Source: Pseudomonadota bacterium (GTDB taxonomy: Bacteria > Pseudomonadota > Gammaproteobacteria > Burkholderiales > Thiobacillaceae). From it: a stretch of DNA of 64,000 nucleotides. How positions within the stretch are numbered: the stretch's first letter is position 1; every line of letters begins with the position of its first letter. Positions 56,214-64,000 of the stretch are shown here, piece by piece. The notes beneath the pieces were generated by a model, which saw nothing but the letters and a program-made list of their open reading frames with translations, had not been told where the DNA came from and made no database searches. The position numbers and the translations under genes are program-made. The DNA lies in contig JAKQCX010000025.1 in the NCBI GenBank assembly GCA_029558905.1, forward strand, positions 1 through 64,000, in the 5' to 3' direction.

Positions 56214-57158
56214 ATGCCCGACTCCTGGAAAGACAGCATCTATCAACAGCGGGAACGCCTGGGCCGTCTGCTGCATGAGCCCCTCGCCCATCTGGCGCAG
56301 GCCTGTGCCCCCGCATGGGAAGACCGGCAGGCCCTGAATGACGTGCTGTCGCAGGGGTTTGCCCACATCCCCCACTGCAAGTTCCTGTACTGCGTGGCCA
56401 CGAACGGTATCCAGATCTGCGACAACGTGGACCTGAACGGGCTGGTGGCCGGGCATTTCGGCCGTGACCGCTCCATGCGGCCCTACATGAACGAGGCCGT
56501 GCCGGTGTGGGGTTTCCTGCTCTCGGATGCCTACATCAGCCTGCTGGGCAAGCGCCCTTCCCTCACCGCCCTGCAGATCGTGCGCCGGAATGAGAGGGTA
56601 TTGGGGTATCTGGGGGCGGACTTCGACCTGCGGGATCTGCCCGCGCATGGAGACCGTTACCAGGAATCCAGCGAATGGCGTCAGATCCGGGGTGATCCGG
56701 CCATCCGCGGTACCGTCATGCAGCAATGCCGGGTGGACAGCCCCATGGACCGCAGCCTGGACCAGTCCATGTCCATTCTGGAGGAGCTGATGACGGAGCG
56801 GGGCGTGTTCCAGGCCGTCATCCACTTTTCCAGCAGCCGCGCCACGGTCTGGACACTGGACGACCCTTACCGTTATCGACTCCTGGATCAGGAAGCCCTG
56901 GCGGACCCGGACATCTGCCTGGTATATCCCGCCATTAGCTATCCCGCCGAGGTCCTCATCCCCAAGCAGGACATCGCCCCCATCCTGGAGACCCTGAAGG
57001 CCCTGCGCATGGCGGACGAAAACATCTATCTGCGCATGGCCTCCATCAACCTGTTCAACGGCATGGTCAGCCTCACCTTCTCCTGCGACGGCAGCCACTA
57101 CATGCGCTGGGATGAATTCCTCGACCGCAACCTGGGGTTCTGGCTCGGGGCGAGCTGA
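56214..57158 (+). CDS. PDC-sensor-domain protein (soluble)
   Basis: The 314-residue protein has two PDC/Cache-like segments (about 25-135: YCVATNGIQICDNVDLNG, GRDRSMRPYMNEAVPVWGF; and 150-290). There is no membrane helix or output domain. Proteins of this kind have been labelled PDC sensor domain-containing and bind small ligands. ATG 56,214 was chosen for want of a better site; ATG 56,121 is possible. It is divergent from rspA. Confidence 0.7.
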   Translation: MPDSWKDSIYQQRERLGRLLHEPLAHLAQACAPAWEDRQALNDVLSQGFAHIPHCKFLYCVATNGIQICDNVDLNGLVAGHFGRDRSMRPYMNEAVPVWGFLLSDAYISLLGKRPSLTALQIVRRNERVLGYLGADFDLRDLPAHGDRYQESSEWRQIRGDPAIRGTVMQQCRVDSPMDRSLDQSMSILEELMTERGVFQAVIHFSSSRATVWTLDDPYRYRLLDQEALADPDICLVYPAISYPAEVLIPKQDIAPILETLKALRMADENIYLRMASINLFNGMVSLTFSCDGSHYMRWDEFLDRNLGFWLGAS

Positions 57159-57772
57159 TTCCGGCCCCGCTGGCCGGTAGCGGCGGGGCACTGCATCCTG
57201 GCAGGCGTGGCGCTTGCCCTGGCCGGCACCGGGTAGGTATTTTCCAGGAGGCGGTCGAAACACAAGCAATGCGGCTGACATGCCTCGCCGTGGCACAAGA
57301 CCACCGGGGCACGCACGCCGGCCACACGACACTCGTTCTCGGGCTCCGGGCCATGGCCAGGGTGGGCCCACCGCATGCCCCCTTGCCCACCTGTTGCCAA
57401 GCCGCTCCCACCCGTGCAGCGGGCAGGGCCATGACCAGTCCGAGTCCCGCGCACATCCGGCGCGGTAGTGATGGATCCGCGGTGTGCGCAGCGGATGGTC
57501 TGCCCATCATGCAACACCTTCCCGCTCCTGCCTGCTCCCGTCCCGTCACGGCGAAAAGGACCCGGTCCGTGTCGAACAACTTGACAGCACTGGCCCGTTC
57601 TTGTGATCGGCGTCGTATCGGGCAAGGCCATGATCCGATAACTCATTGATGACACGAATGAATTTTTTTATGTATTTATGGCACCATAATTGCTTATACC
57701 CACTCAGGCAATCTTCCCCACCATAGGAAATTGCGAATACCCCACCTTGTAACGCCTCTTTGGAGATCCACC
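57159..57772. other. Intergenic region before PEP-CTERM gene
   Basis: A 614-base gap. Its last 120 bases are AT-rich and hold the sigma-54 promoter and an inverted repeat TATCGG...CCGATA (57,616-57,640). The GC-rich first half shows a possible frameshifted minus-strand secreted protein but nothing supportable as a gene. Confidence 0.5.
57679..57693 (+). promoter_or_regulatory. Sigma-54 promoter of second PEP-CTERM gene
   Basis: TGGCACCATAATTGC: GG at 57,680-81 and GC at 57,692-93, exactly ten bases apart, preceded by an A/T run. It is 79 bases before ATG 57,773. Confidence 0.82.
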
Positions 57773-58447
57773 ATGAACAAACTCCTGATCCCTCTCATCC
57801 TGGCTGGCGTCTTCGCGCTACCCGCGCATGCCGACACGGTGTACTGGACCGACTGGACATCCACCTCGGCAACCACCAGCCAGGTCTCCGGCACCCTGCA
57901 GGTGGGTGCCACTTCCGTGGCGGTCACCTACAGCGGTGCCTATGCCTTTGCCCAGACATCGGCTGGCACCAATTTCTGGAGTCCCGATGCGCCCTACACT
58001 TCCAGTCTGGTGGACAACGCACCACCGGCGTCCGACATCATCGGCCTGGCTCAGGGCGGCACGAAGACCATCCTGTTTTCCGAGACCGTGCAGGACCCCC
58101 TCATCGCCCTGGTGAGCTGGAACGGCAACACGGTGGACTTTGGCGTACCCATCCAGATCGTGAGTACCGGTCAGGGATACTGGGGAAATGGCAGCGCCAT
58201 CCTCAATGCGGCCGGCACGGGTTTCTTCGGCAACGGGGAAGTGCACGGCGTCATCCGGCTGCCGGGCGCGCACACCTCCATCACCTTCACCGACACGAGC
58301 GAGAACTGGCACGGCTTCACCATTGGCGTCGTGGGGCTGGCCAACCAGGGTGGCGGAAGCAACGGCGTGCCCGAACCCGCATCCCTGGCCCTGCTGGGCA
58401 TCGGTGTCGCCGGCTTGCTCGGCCTGCGCCGCAGGACGCGGGCCTGA
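57773..58447 (+). CDS. PEP-CTERM sorted extracellular protein (second)
   Basis: The 224-residue secreted protein has a Sec signal (LLIPLILAGVFALPAHA) and a beta-rich body beginning DTVYWTDWTS. The C-terminal sorting signal is VPEPASLALLGIGVAGLLGL followed by RRRTRA. Body function is unknown. GGAG precedes ATG. Its stop and the typA stop face each other inside a GGCCTGAG-T-CTCAGGCC palindrome. Confidence 0.9.
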   Translation: MNKLLIPLILAGVFALPAHADTVYWTDWTSTSATTSQVSGTLQVGATSVAVTYSGAYAFAQTSAGTNFWSPDAPYTSSLVDNAPPASDIIGLAQGGTKTILFSETVQDPLIALVSWNGNTVDFGVPIQIVSTGQGYWGNGSAILNAAGTGFFGNGEVHGVIRLPGAHTSITFTDTSENWHGFTIGVVGLANQGGGSNGVPEPASLALLGIGVAGLLGLRRRTRA

Positions 58448-58450
58448 GTC

Positions 58451-60292
58451 TCAGGCCGCTTCCCGGGCCGCGCGCTTGCGCTCGTGCTCCTTCAGGTAGC
58501 GCTTGCGCAGGCGCAGGGCCTTGGGGGTGATCTCCACCAGCTCGTCCTCGGCGATGAATTCGATGGCGGATTCCAGGCTCAGGGCGATGGGGGGGGTGAG
58601 GCGCACGGCCTCGTCGCTGCCGGAGGCGCGCACGTTGGTGAGCTGCTTGCCCTTGATGGGGTTCACCACCAGGTCGTTGTCGCGACTGTGTATGCCGATG
58701 ATCATGCCTTCGTATAGTTTTTCCCCGGGGTTGATGAACATGCGGCCTCGATCCTGCAGTTTCCACAGGGCATAGGCCACGGCCTCGCCGTCCTCCTGGG
58801 ACACCAGCACGCCATTGCGCCTTTCCGCCACGCCGCCGGCGGATACGGGGGCATAGGCGTCGAACACATGGCTCATGAGACCCGTGCCGCGGGTCATGTT
58901 CATGAACTCGCCCTGGAAGCCGATGAGACCGCGCGCGGGGATGCGGTATTCGATGCGCACCCGGCCACGGCCATCCGGCACCATGTCCTGCATCTCGCCA
59001 CGACGCAGACCCAGGCTCTCCATGACCGCGCCCTGGTGGCCTTCTTCCACGTCCACGGACAGGATCTCGTAGGGCTCGCACTCCACCCCGTCCAGCACCT
59101 TCCTCACCACGCGTGGACGTCCCACGGCCAACTCGTAGCCTTCCCGCCGCATGTTTTCCAGGAGGATGGACAGGTGCAGCTCGCCTCGTCCGAAGACGTC
59201 GAACACGTCCGCGTCCCGCGTGTCGTGCACGCGCAGGGCCATGTTGGTGAGCAGCTCCCTGTGCAGACGCTCCCGAATCTGGCGGCTGGTGACGAACTTG
59301 CCCTCGGTGCCGGCCAGGGGCGAGGTATTCACCATGAACTGCATGGACAGGGTGGGCTCGTCGATCTGTAACAGGGGCAGGGCCTCGGGCAGTTCGGGGT
59401 CGGCAAGCGTGGCGCCCAGCACCAGGTCCTCGATACCGGTGATCTGCACGATATCTCCCGCCACGCCCTCATCCAGTTCGATGCGATTCAGGCCCTGGTA
59501 GCCGAAGACCTGGCCCACTCTGGCCTTGAGTGGGTTGCGCTCGTGTTCGGCCATCTCTTCTTCCGTGCCGAAGAGCACCGTGACCGGCTGGCCCGTCCTG
59601 ATGCGGCCCCGGCTGATGCGGCCCACGCCGATGCGGCCCACATAGCTGGAATAGTCCAGGGCAGAGATCTGCAGCTGCAGGGGCGCGTCCGCCTGGGTGT
59701 CCGGGGCCGGTACGTGTCGCAGGATGGTGTCGAACAAGGGCTGCATGTCCACCCGCGGGGCCTCCAACTCCAGAACGGCCCAGCCGTTCAGACCGGAGGC
59801 ATAGACGATGGGGAAGTCCATCTGCGCGTCCGTGGCCCCCAGCTTGTCGAACAGATCGAAGGTGAGATTCACGGCGTTGTCCGGATTGGCACCGTCACGG
59901 TCCACCTTGTTCACCACGACGATGGGGCGCAGGCCCAGGGCCAGGGCCTTCTTGGTGACGAAGCGGGTCTGGGGCATGGGACCTTCCACCGCATCCACCA
60001 GCAGCAGCACGCCGTCCACCATGCCCAGCACGCGTTCCACCTCGCCGCCGAAGTCGGCGTGACCCGGCGTGTCCACGATGTTGATGTGCACTCCCTGGTA
60101 TTCCACCGCCGTGTTCTTGGCCAGGATGGTGATGCCCCGCTCCCGTTCCAGGTCACCCGAGTCCATGACCCGTTCCGCCACCTGCTGGTGGGCGGCAAAG
60201 GTGCCGGACTGCCGCAGGAGCTGGTCCACCAGGGTGGTCTTGCCGTGATCCACGTGGGCGATGATGGCGATGTTGCGAAGGGCGCGGCGCAT
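58451..60292 (-). CDS. typA: Translational GTPase TypA/BipA
   Basis: The 613-residue ribosome-binding GTPase has G1 [13 protein letters not shown], the switch-[24 protein letters not shown] and the BipA-specific C-terminal domain ([12 protein letters not shown]). It is linked to ribosome assembly and stress growth, here encoded convergent to the second PEP-CTERM gene and divergent from hupS. ATG 60,292. Confidence 0.97.
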   Translation of the reverse strand: MRRALRNIAIIAHVDHGKTTLVDQLLRQSGTFAAHQQVAERVMDSGDLERERGITILAKNTAVEYQGVHINIVDTPGHADFGGEVERVLGMVDGVLLLVDAVEGPMPQTRFVTKKALALGLRPIVVVNKVDRDGANPDNAVNLTFDLFDKLGATDAQMDFPIVYASGLNGWAVLELEAPRVDMQPLFDTILRHVPAPDTQADAPLQLQISALDYSSYVGRIGVGRISRGRIRTGQPVTVLFGTEEEMAEHERNPLKARVGQVFGYQGLNRIELDEGVAGDIVQITGIEDLVLGATLADPELPEALPLLQIDEPTLSMQFMVNTSPLAGTEGKFVTSRQIRERLHRELLTNMALRVHDTRDADVFDVFGRGELHLSILLENMRREGYELAVGRPRVVRKVLDGVECEPYEILSVDVEEGHQGAVMESLGLRRGEMQDMVPDGRGRVRIEYRIPARGLIGFQGEFMNMTRGTGLMSHVFDAYAPVSAGGVAERRNGVLVSQEDGEAVAYALWKLQDRGRMFINPGEKLYEGMIIGIHSRDNDLVVNPIKGKQLTNVRASGSDEAVRLTPPIALSLESAIEFIAEDELVEITPKALRLRKRYLKEHERKRAAREAA

Positions 60293-60679
60293 GTGGGTAA
60301 CCGGGTCATCAAAAAGCTTGGAATTTTATCAGTTCGACACGGAACCAACCCCCTACCGCGGCAAATCGTGATCCTGGGTCCGTACCCGCAATTGCCATCC
60401 GTCACGTCGAAGCCTGGAGCAGATATCGACAAGCGCATCGCGCGCTTGCCCCGCGTGTCGCACACGGCGGGTTCGCGCTATATAGGTCATCAAATATACA
60501 TATTTTGTAAAGCATGATTACGTTTATAACGTGCAAGGGAGACAGACATTCTGTAACCGATTGATTGCATTGGCGGTCAGCCCGCCCTTCTCCTGGCACG
60601 CTTCTTGTGAAGGCCGAACCAGACCCGGCTTACCCAACGCCTGGCTGGATTCCAACCCGATCAAGAGGAGACCGTTCCC
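60293..60679. other. typA-hupS intergenic region
   Basis: A 387-base divergent region with an AT-rich stretch (about 60,478-60,530) suitable for a bending protein such as IHF, and a sigma-54-type promoter at 60,594. No gene was seen. Confidence 0.5.
60594..60608 (+). promoter_or_regulatory. Sigma-54-type promoter of hydrogenase operon
   Basis: TGGCACGCTTCTTGT matches TGGCACG-N4-TTG with GG (60,595-96) ten bases before the -12 position, where GT replaces GC. Hydrogenase operons of this kind are often RpoN-dependent. It lies 72 bases before ATG 60,680. Confidence 0.65.
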
Positions 60680-61762
60680 ATGGTGGAGACCTTCTACGAG
60701 GTGATGCGACGGCAGGGCATCACCCGCCGCAGCTTCCTCAAATTCTGCAGCCTGACCGCCGCCTCCCTGGGGCTGGGCCCGGCCTTCGTGCCCCGCATCG
60801 CCCACGCCATGGAAAGCAAGCCGCGCACCCCCGTGCTGTGGCTCCACGGCCTGGAGTGCACCTGCTGCTCGGAGTCCTTCATCCGCTCCGGTCATCCCCT
60901 GGCGAAGGACGCGGTGCTGTCCATGATCTCCCTGGACTACGACGACACCATCATGAGCGCCGCCGGCCATCAGGCCGAAGCCATCCTCGACGAGGTCATG
61001 GGCAAGTACAAGGGCAACTACATCCTGGCGGTCGAGGGCAACCCGCCGCTGAACCAGGATGGCATGAGCTGCATCATCGGCGGCAAGCCCTTCATCGACC
61101 AGCTCAAGCACGTGGCCAAGGACGCCAAGGCCATCATCTCCTGGGGGTCCTGTGCCAGCTGGGGCTGCGTGCAGGCGGCCAAGCCGAACCCGACGCAGGC
61201 CACCCCGGTGCACAAGGTCATCTTCGACAAGCCCATCATCAAGGTGCCGGGCTGTCCGCCGATCGCCGAGGTGATGACCGGCGTGATCACCTACATGCTG
61301 ACCTTCGACAAGATCCCCGAACTGGATCGCCAGGGCCGGCCCAAGATGTTCTACAGCCAGCGCATCCACGACAAGTGCTATCGCCGGCCGCACTTCGACG
61401 CGGGTCAGTTTGTCGAATCGTTCGACGACGAGAACGCGCGCAAGGGCTACTGCCTCTACAAGGTGGGCTGCAAGGGCCCCACCACCTACAACGCCTGCTC
61501 CACGGTGCGCTGGAATGATGGGACGAGCTGGCCCGTGCAGTCGGGCCATGGCTGCCTGGGCTGCTCGGAAGAGGGCTTCTGGGACAAAGGCTCGTTCTAC
61601 GACCGGCTCACCAACATCAACGCCTTCGGTGTCGAGTCCAACGCCGACAAGGTGGGCGTGGCTGCGGCCGGGGCCGTGGGCGCGGCCGTGGCGGCGCATG
61701 CGGCGGTGTCCATGCTCAAGCGCGCCTCCGACAAGAACGAGCCGGCCAAGGCCGACCACTGA
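60680..61762 (+). CDS. hupS: [NiFe] uptake hydrogenase small subunit (O2-tolerant type)
   Basis: The 360-residue subunit has a Tat signal (TRRSFLKFC) and iron-sulfur ligands for three clusters. Cys60, Cys62 and Cys63 ([10 protein letters not shown]) and SCASWGC supply the six-cysteine proximal cluster typical of oxygen-tolerant group 1d enzymes. A C-terminal membrane anchor follows (about 320-345). The sequence is very like HoxK/HupS proteins. It oxidises H2 at the periplasmic face and passes electrons to a cytochrome b. hupL follows 23 bases later. Confidence 0.95.
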   Translation: MVETFYEVMRRQGITRRSFLKFCSLTAASLGLGPAFVPRIAHAMESKPRTPVLWLHGLECTCCSESFIRSGHPLAKDAVLSMISLDYDDTIMSAAGHQAEAILDEVMGKYKGNYILAVEGNPPLNQDGMSCIIGGKPFIDQLKHVAKDAKAIISWGSCASWGCVQAAKPNPTQATPVHKVIFDKPIIKVPGCPPIAEVMTGVITYMLTFDKIPELDRQGRPKMFYSQRIHDKCYRRPHFDAGQFVESFDDENARKGYCLYKVGCKGPTTYNACSTVRWNDGTSWPVQSGHGCLGCSEEGFWDKGSFYDRLTNINAFGVESNADKVGVAAAGAVGAAVAAHAAVSMLKRASDKNEPAKADH

Positions 61763-61785
61763 TCCAGCACAAGGAGCCACGCACC

Positions 61786-63642
61786 ATGGGCGCCAACGAC
61801 CAGACCCCCTTCGCACTCGACAACAGCGGCAAGCGCATCGTCGTCGATCCTGTCACACGCATCGAGGGGCATATGCGCTGCGAGGTCAACCTCGACAGCA
61901 ACAACGTGATCCGCAACGCGGTGTCCACCGGCACGCTCTGGCGGGGGCTGGAGGTCATCCTCAAGGGGCGCGACCCGCGCGACGCCTGGGCCTTCGTCGA
62001 GCGCATCTGCGGCGTGTGCACCAGCAGCCACGCGCTGACCTCGGTGCGCGCCGTGGAGGATGCGCTGGGCATCAAGATTCCCAAGAACGCGCACCTGATC
62101 CGCGAAATCATGGCCAAGGCCCAGATGGTGCAGGACCATGTGGTGCACTTCTACCACCTGCACGCGCTGGACTGGGTGGACGTGGTCGCCTGCCTCAAGG
62201 CCGACCCCAAGAAGACCTCCGAGCTGCAGCAACTGGTGTCGCCCGCGCACCCGCTGTCCTCGCCGGGCTACTTCCGCGACATCCAGAACCGCATCAAGAA
62301 GTTTGTCGAGAGTGGCCAGCTTGGGCCGTTCAAGAACGGCTACTGGGGCTCCAAGGCCTACATCCTGCCGGCCGAGGCCAACCTCATGGCCGTGGCGCAC
62401 TACCTGGAGGCGTTGGATCTGCAGAAGGAATGGATCAAGATCCACGCCATCTTCGGCGGCAAGAACCCGCACCCCAACTACCTGGTGGGCGGCATGCCCT
62501 GCGCCATCAACATTGACCGCGACGGCGCGGCGGGGGCGCCCATCAACATGGAGCGGCTCAACTTCGTCAAGGCGCGCATCGACGAGGGCAACGCGTTCTA
62601 TCGCAACGTCTATCTGCCCGACGTGCTGGCCATCGGAACGCTGTACAAGCAGGCGGGCTGGCTCTACGGCGGCGGTCTGGCGGGCCTCAACGTCATGGAC
62701 TACGGCGAGCACGCCAAGGTCAGCTACGACAAGAGTACCGACCAGTTGCCCGGCGGTGCCATCATCAATGGCGACTGGAGCAAGATCCACCCGGTCGATC
62801 TGCGCGACCCCGAGCAGATCCAGGAATTCGTCACCCACTCCTGGTACAAGTACGCCGACGAAACCAAGGGCCTGCACCCCTGGGACGGCGTCACCGAACC
62901 CAACTACGTGCTGGGCGCCAAGACCAAGGGCACGCGCACCGACATCCACGAAATCGACGAAAGCGCCAAGTACTCCTGGCTCAAAGCTCCGCGCTGGCGC
63001 GGCCATGCCATGGAGGTGGGGCCGCTGGCACGCTACATCCTGGCCTATGTGCACGCGTCGCAAGGCAACAAGTATTGCCAGCGCGCCAAGGAGCAGGTGG
63101 ACTTCCTGGCCAGCATGGTCAACAGCGGCATTCCCAAGGCGCTGGGCTTGCCCGAAACGCAGTACACCCTCAAGCAATTGCTGCCCACCACCATCGGCCG
63201 CACGGCAGCCCGCTGCCTGGAAGGCCAGTACCTGGGCGAGTTGCTGCTCGAAGACTGGCACTCGCTCGTGGCCAACATCAAGGCAGGCGACACCGCCACG
63301 GCCAACGTCGAGAAGTGGGACCCGTCCACCTGGCCCAAGGAGGCCAAGGGCGTGGGCTCCTCGGCCGCACCGCGCGGCGGCCTGGCGCACTGGATCCGCA
63401 TCAAGGACGGCAAGATCGACAACTACCAGTGCGTCGTGCCCACCACCTGGAACGGCAGCCCGCGCGACGCCAAGGGCCAGATCGGCGCCTTCGAAGCCGC
63501 GCTGCTGGGCACACCCATGGTCAACCCGGAGCAGCCGCTGGAGATCCTGCGCACCCTGCACTCGTTCGACCCCTGCCTGGCGTGCTCCACGCACGTCATG
63601 GGGCCGGACGGGCAGGAACTCACCTCGGTCAAGGTACGCTGA
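61786..63642 (+). CDS. hupL: [NiFe] uptake hydrogenase large subunit
   Basis: The 618-residue catalytic subunit holds the Ni-Fe(CN)2CO site through Cys75/Cys78 ([10 protein letters not shown]) and Cys597/Cys600 (DPCLACSTH, His603). The 15-residue tail [15 protein letters not shown] after His603 is the peptide removed by the maturation protease HupD. Length is normal for group 1d. It is exported with HupS by Tat. Maturation (hyp, hupD) and cytochrome b genes are not in the window. Confidence 0.96.
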   Translation: MGANDQTPFALDNSGKRIVVDPVTRIEGHMRCEVNLDSNNVIRNAVSTGTLWRGLEVILKGRDPRDAWAFVERICGVCTSSHALTSVRAVEDALGIKIPKNAHLIREIMAKAQMVQDHVVHFYHLHALDWVDVVACLKADPKKTSELQQLVSPAHPLSSPGYFRDIQNRIKKFVESGQLGPFKNGYWGSKAYILPAEANLMAVAHYLEALDLQKEWIKIHAIFGGKNPHPNYLVGGMPCAINIDRDGAAGAPINMERLNFVKARIDEGNAFYRNVYLPDVLAIGTLYKQAGWLYGGGLAGLNVMDYGEHAKVSYDKSTDQLPGGAIINGDWSKIHPVDLRDPEQIQEFVTHSWYKYADETKGLHPWDGVTEPNYVLGAKTKGTRTDIHEIDESAKYSWLKAPRWRGHAMEVGPLARYILAYVHASQGNKYCQRAKEQVDFLASMVNSGIPKALGLPETQYTLKQLLPTTIGRTAARCLEGQYLGELLLEDWHSLVANIKAGDTATANVEKWDPSTWPKEAKGVGSSAAPRGGLAHWIRIKDGKIDNYQCVVPTTWNGSPRDAKGQIGAFEAALLGTPMVNPEQPLEILRTLHSFDPCLACSTHVMGPDGQELTSVKVR

Positions 63643-63670
63643 AGGCCTCGGAACGACATAGGAGACAAAC

Positions 63671-64000
63671 ATGCGAATGAACACTGTTGCAGCCAAGGGC
63701 CTGCTGACCATTGCCCTGTGTGCCCTGGGCGGAGCGGCCCAGGCCCATGTGGGCCACGAGGGCGGCCATGCCGCCACCTTTGTCAGCGGACTGGCACACC
63801 CCGTGTCGGGACTGGACCACCTGCTGGCCATGGTGGCCGTGGGTCTGTGGTCTGCCGTGGCCCTGCCGCAGCGCCGCTGGCAGGCGCCCGCGGTGTTCGT
63901 GGTCGCCATGGCCCTGGGGGCCTTGCTGGCGCACCTTGGGGCTGCACTGCCCCTGGGTGGCGCGCTGGAAGTGATGATTGCCGCCAGCGTGGTGCTGCTG
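63671..64000 (+). CDS. hupE: HupE/UreJ-family nickel permease, 5' part
   Basis: The first 110 residues are present; the gene runs off the window. They include a signal-like helix (LLTIALCALGGAAQA) and the family motif HVGHEGGH ... HPVSGLDHLLAMVAVG. HupE/UreJ proteins transport nickel (or cobalt) for hydrogenase or urease. It starts 28 bases after hupL, with GGAG before ATG, so it belongs to the hup operon. This is consistent with the histidine-tailed SlyD. Confidence 0.88.
   Translation, partial: MRMNTVAAKGLLTIALCALGGAAQAHVGHEGGHAATFVSGLAHPVSGLDHLLAMVAVGLWSAVALPQRRWQAPAVFVVAMALGALLAHLGAALPLGGALEVMIAASVVLL

Overview
The window looks like DNA from a high-GC, sulfur- and hydrogen-oxidising betaproteobacterium, possibly near Thiobacillaceae or another Nitrosomonadales group. 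The metabolic clues are fccAB sulfide dehydrogenase, a DsrC-family protein without cysteines, an O2-tolerant HupSL-type [NiFe] hydrogenase and PEP-CTERM proteins. Gene order also fits: thrB/DUF2782/polA, accA-tilS, and ndk-rlmN-pilW-rodZ-ispG-hisS-yfgM-bamB-der. No rRNA, tRNA or CRISPR array was seen. The taxonomic placement is inference.

Layout. (1) 1-11,000: argA, a UvrD-like helicase whose Walker A lysine is replaced by glutamate, a minus-strand thrB / BPSS1780-type membrane protein / sulP run, a DUF2782 protein, REP-like palindromes, a LOG-family gene and polA. This part uses GCG almost exclusively for alanine. Inside polA, near the polymerase motif A, the codon style changes abruptly to GCC-rich, so the contig may be a chimera or a recombinant there. 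(2) 11-26 kb: moaE, a beta-CASP metallo-hydrolase, small membrane proteins, msrB, cheZ, katA with an OxyR-like site, fccAB, an OmpA-type lipoprotein, sirB2-like, an M20 amidohydrolase, an HD-GYP protein and msrA. (3) 25-38.5 kb: a long minus-strand housekeeping block (ndk, rlmN, pilW, rodZ, ispG, hisS, yfgM, bamB, der; accA, tilS; slyD-like, bcp-like) with one plus-strand SPOR protein. (4) 38.7-46.6 kb: a small lipoprotein, an IS1182-like transposase remnant, a PEP-CTERM protein, thioredoxin, MtfA, a receiver-less sigma-54 activator, a small protein behind a sigma-54 promoter, a DegS/HtrA protease, cbpM-cbpA and two hsp20 genes. (5) 46.7-53.2 kb: a sigma-54-type promoter followed by a three-gene operon: a papain-like peptidase fused to an alpha/beta hydrolase, a polytopic patatin, and a peptidoglycan-binding/GH19 enzyme. 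(6) 53.4-64 kb: a chemoreceptor with a CxxCH motif, a small secreted protein, the cysteine-free DsrC homologue, a PDC-sensor protein, a second PEP-CTERM protein, typA, and hupS-hupL-hupE running off the end.

The most interesting signal is distributed. Five promoter regions carry GG-N10-GC sigma-54 elements (39,390; 42,795; 46,720; 57,679; 60,594). One sigma-54 activator with no sensor domain is encoded in their midst, at 41,677. Three of the five elements are near-perfect consensus matches. Together they suggest a local RpoN regulon covering PEP-CTERM proteins, hydrogenase and the undescribed peptidase/patatin/GH19 operon.
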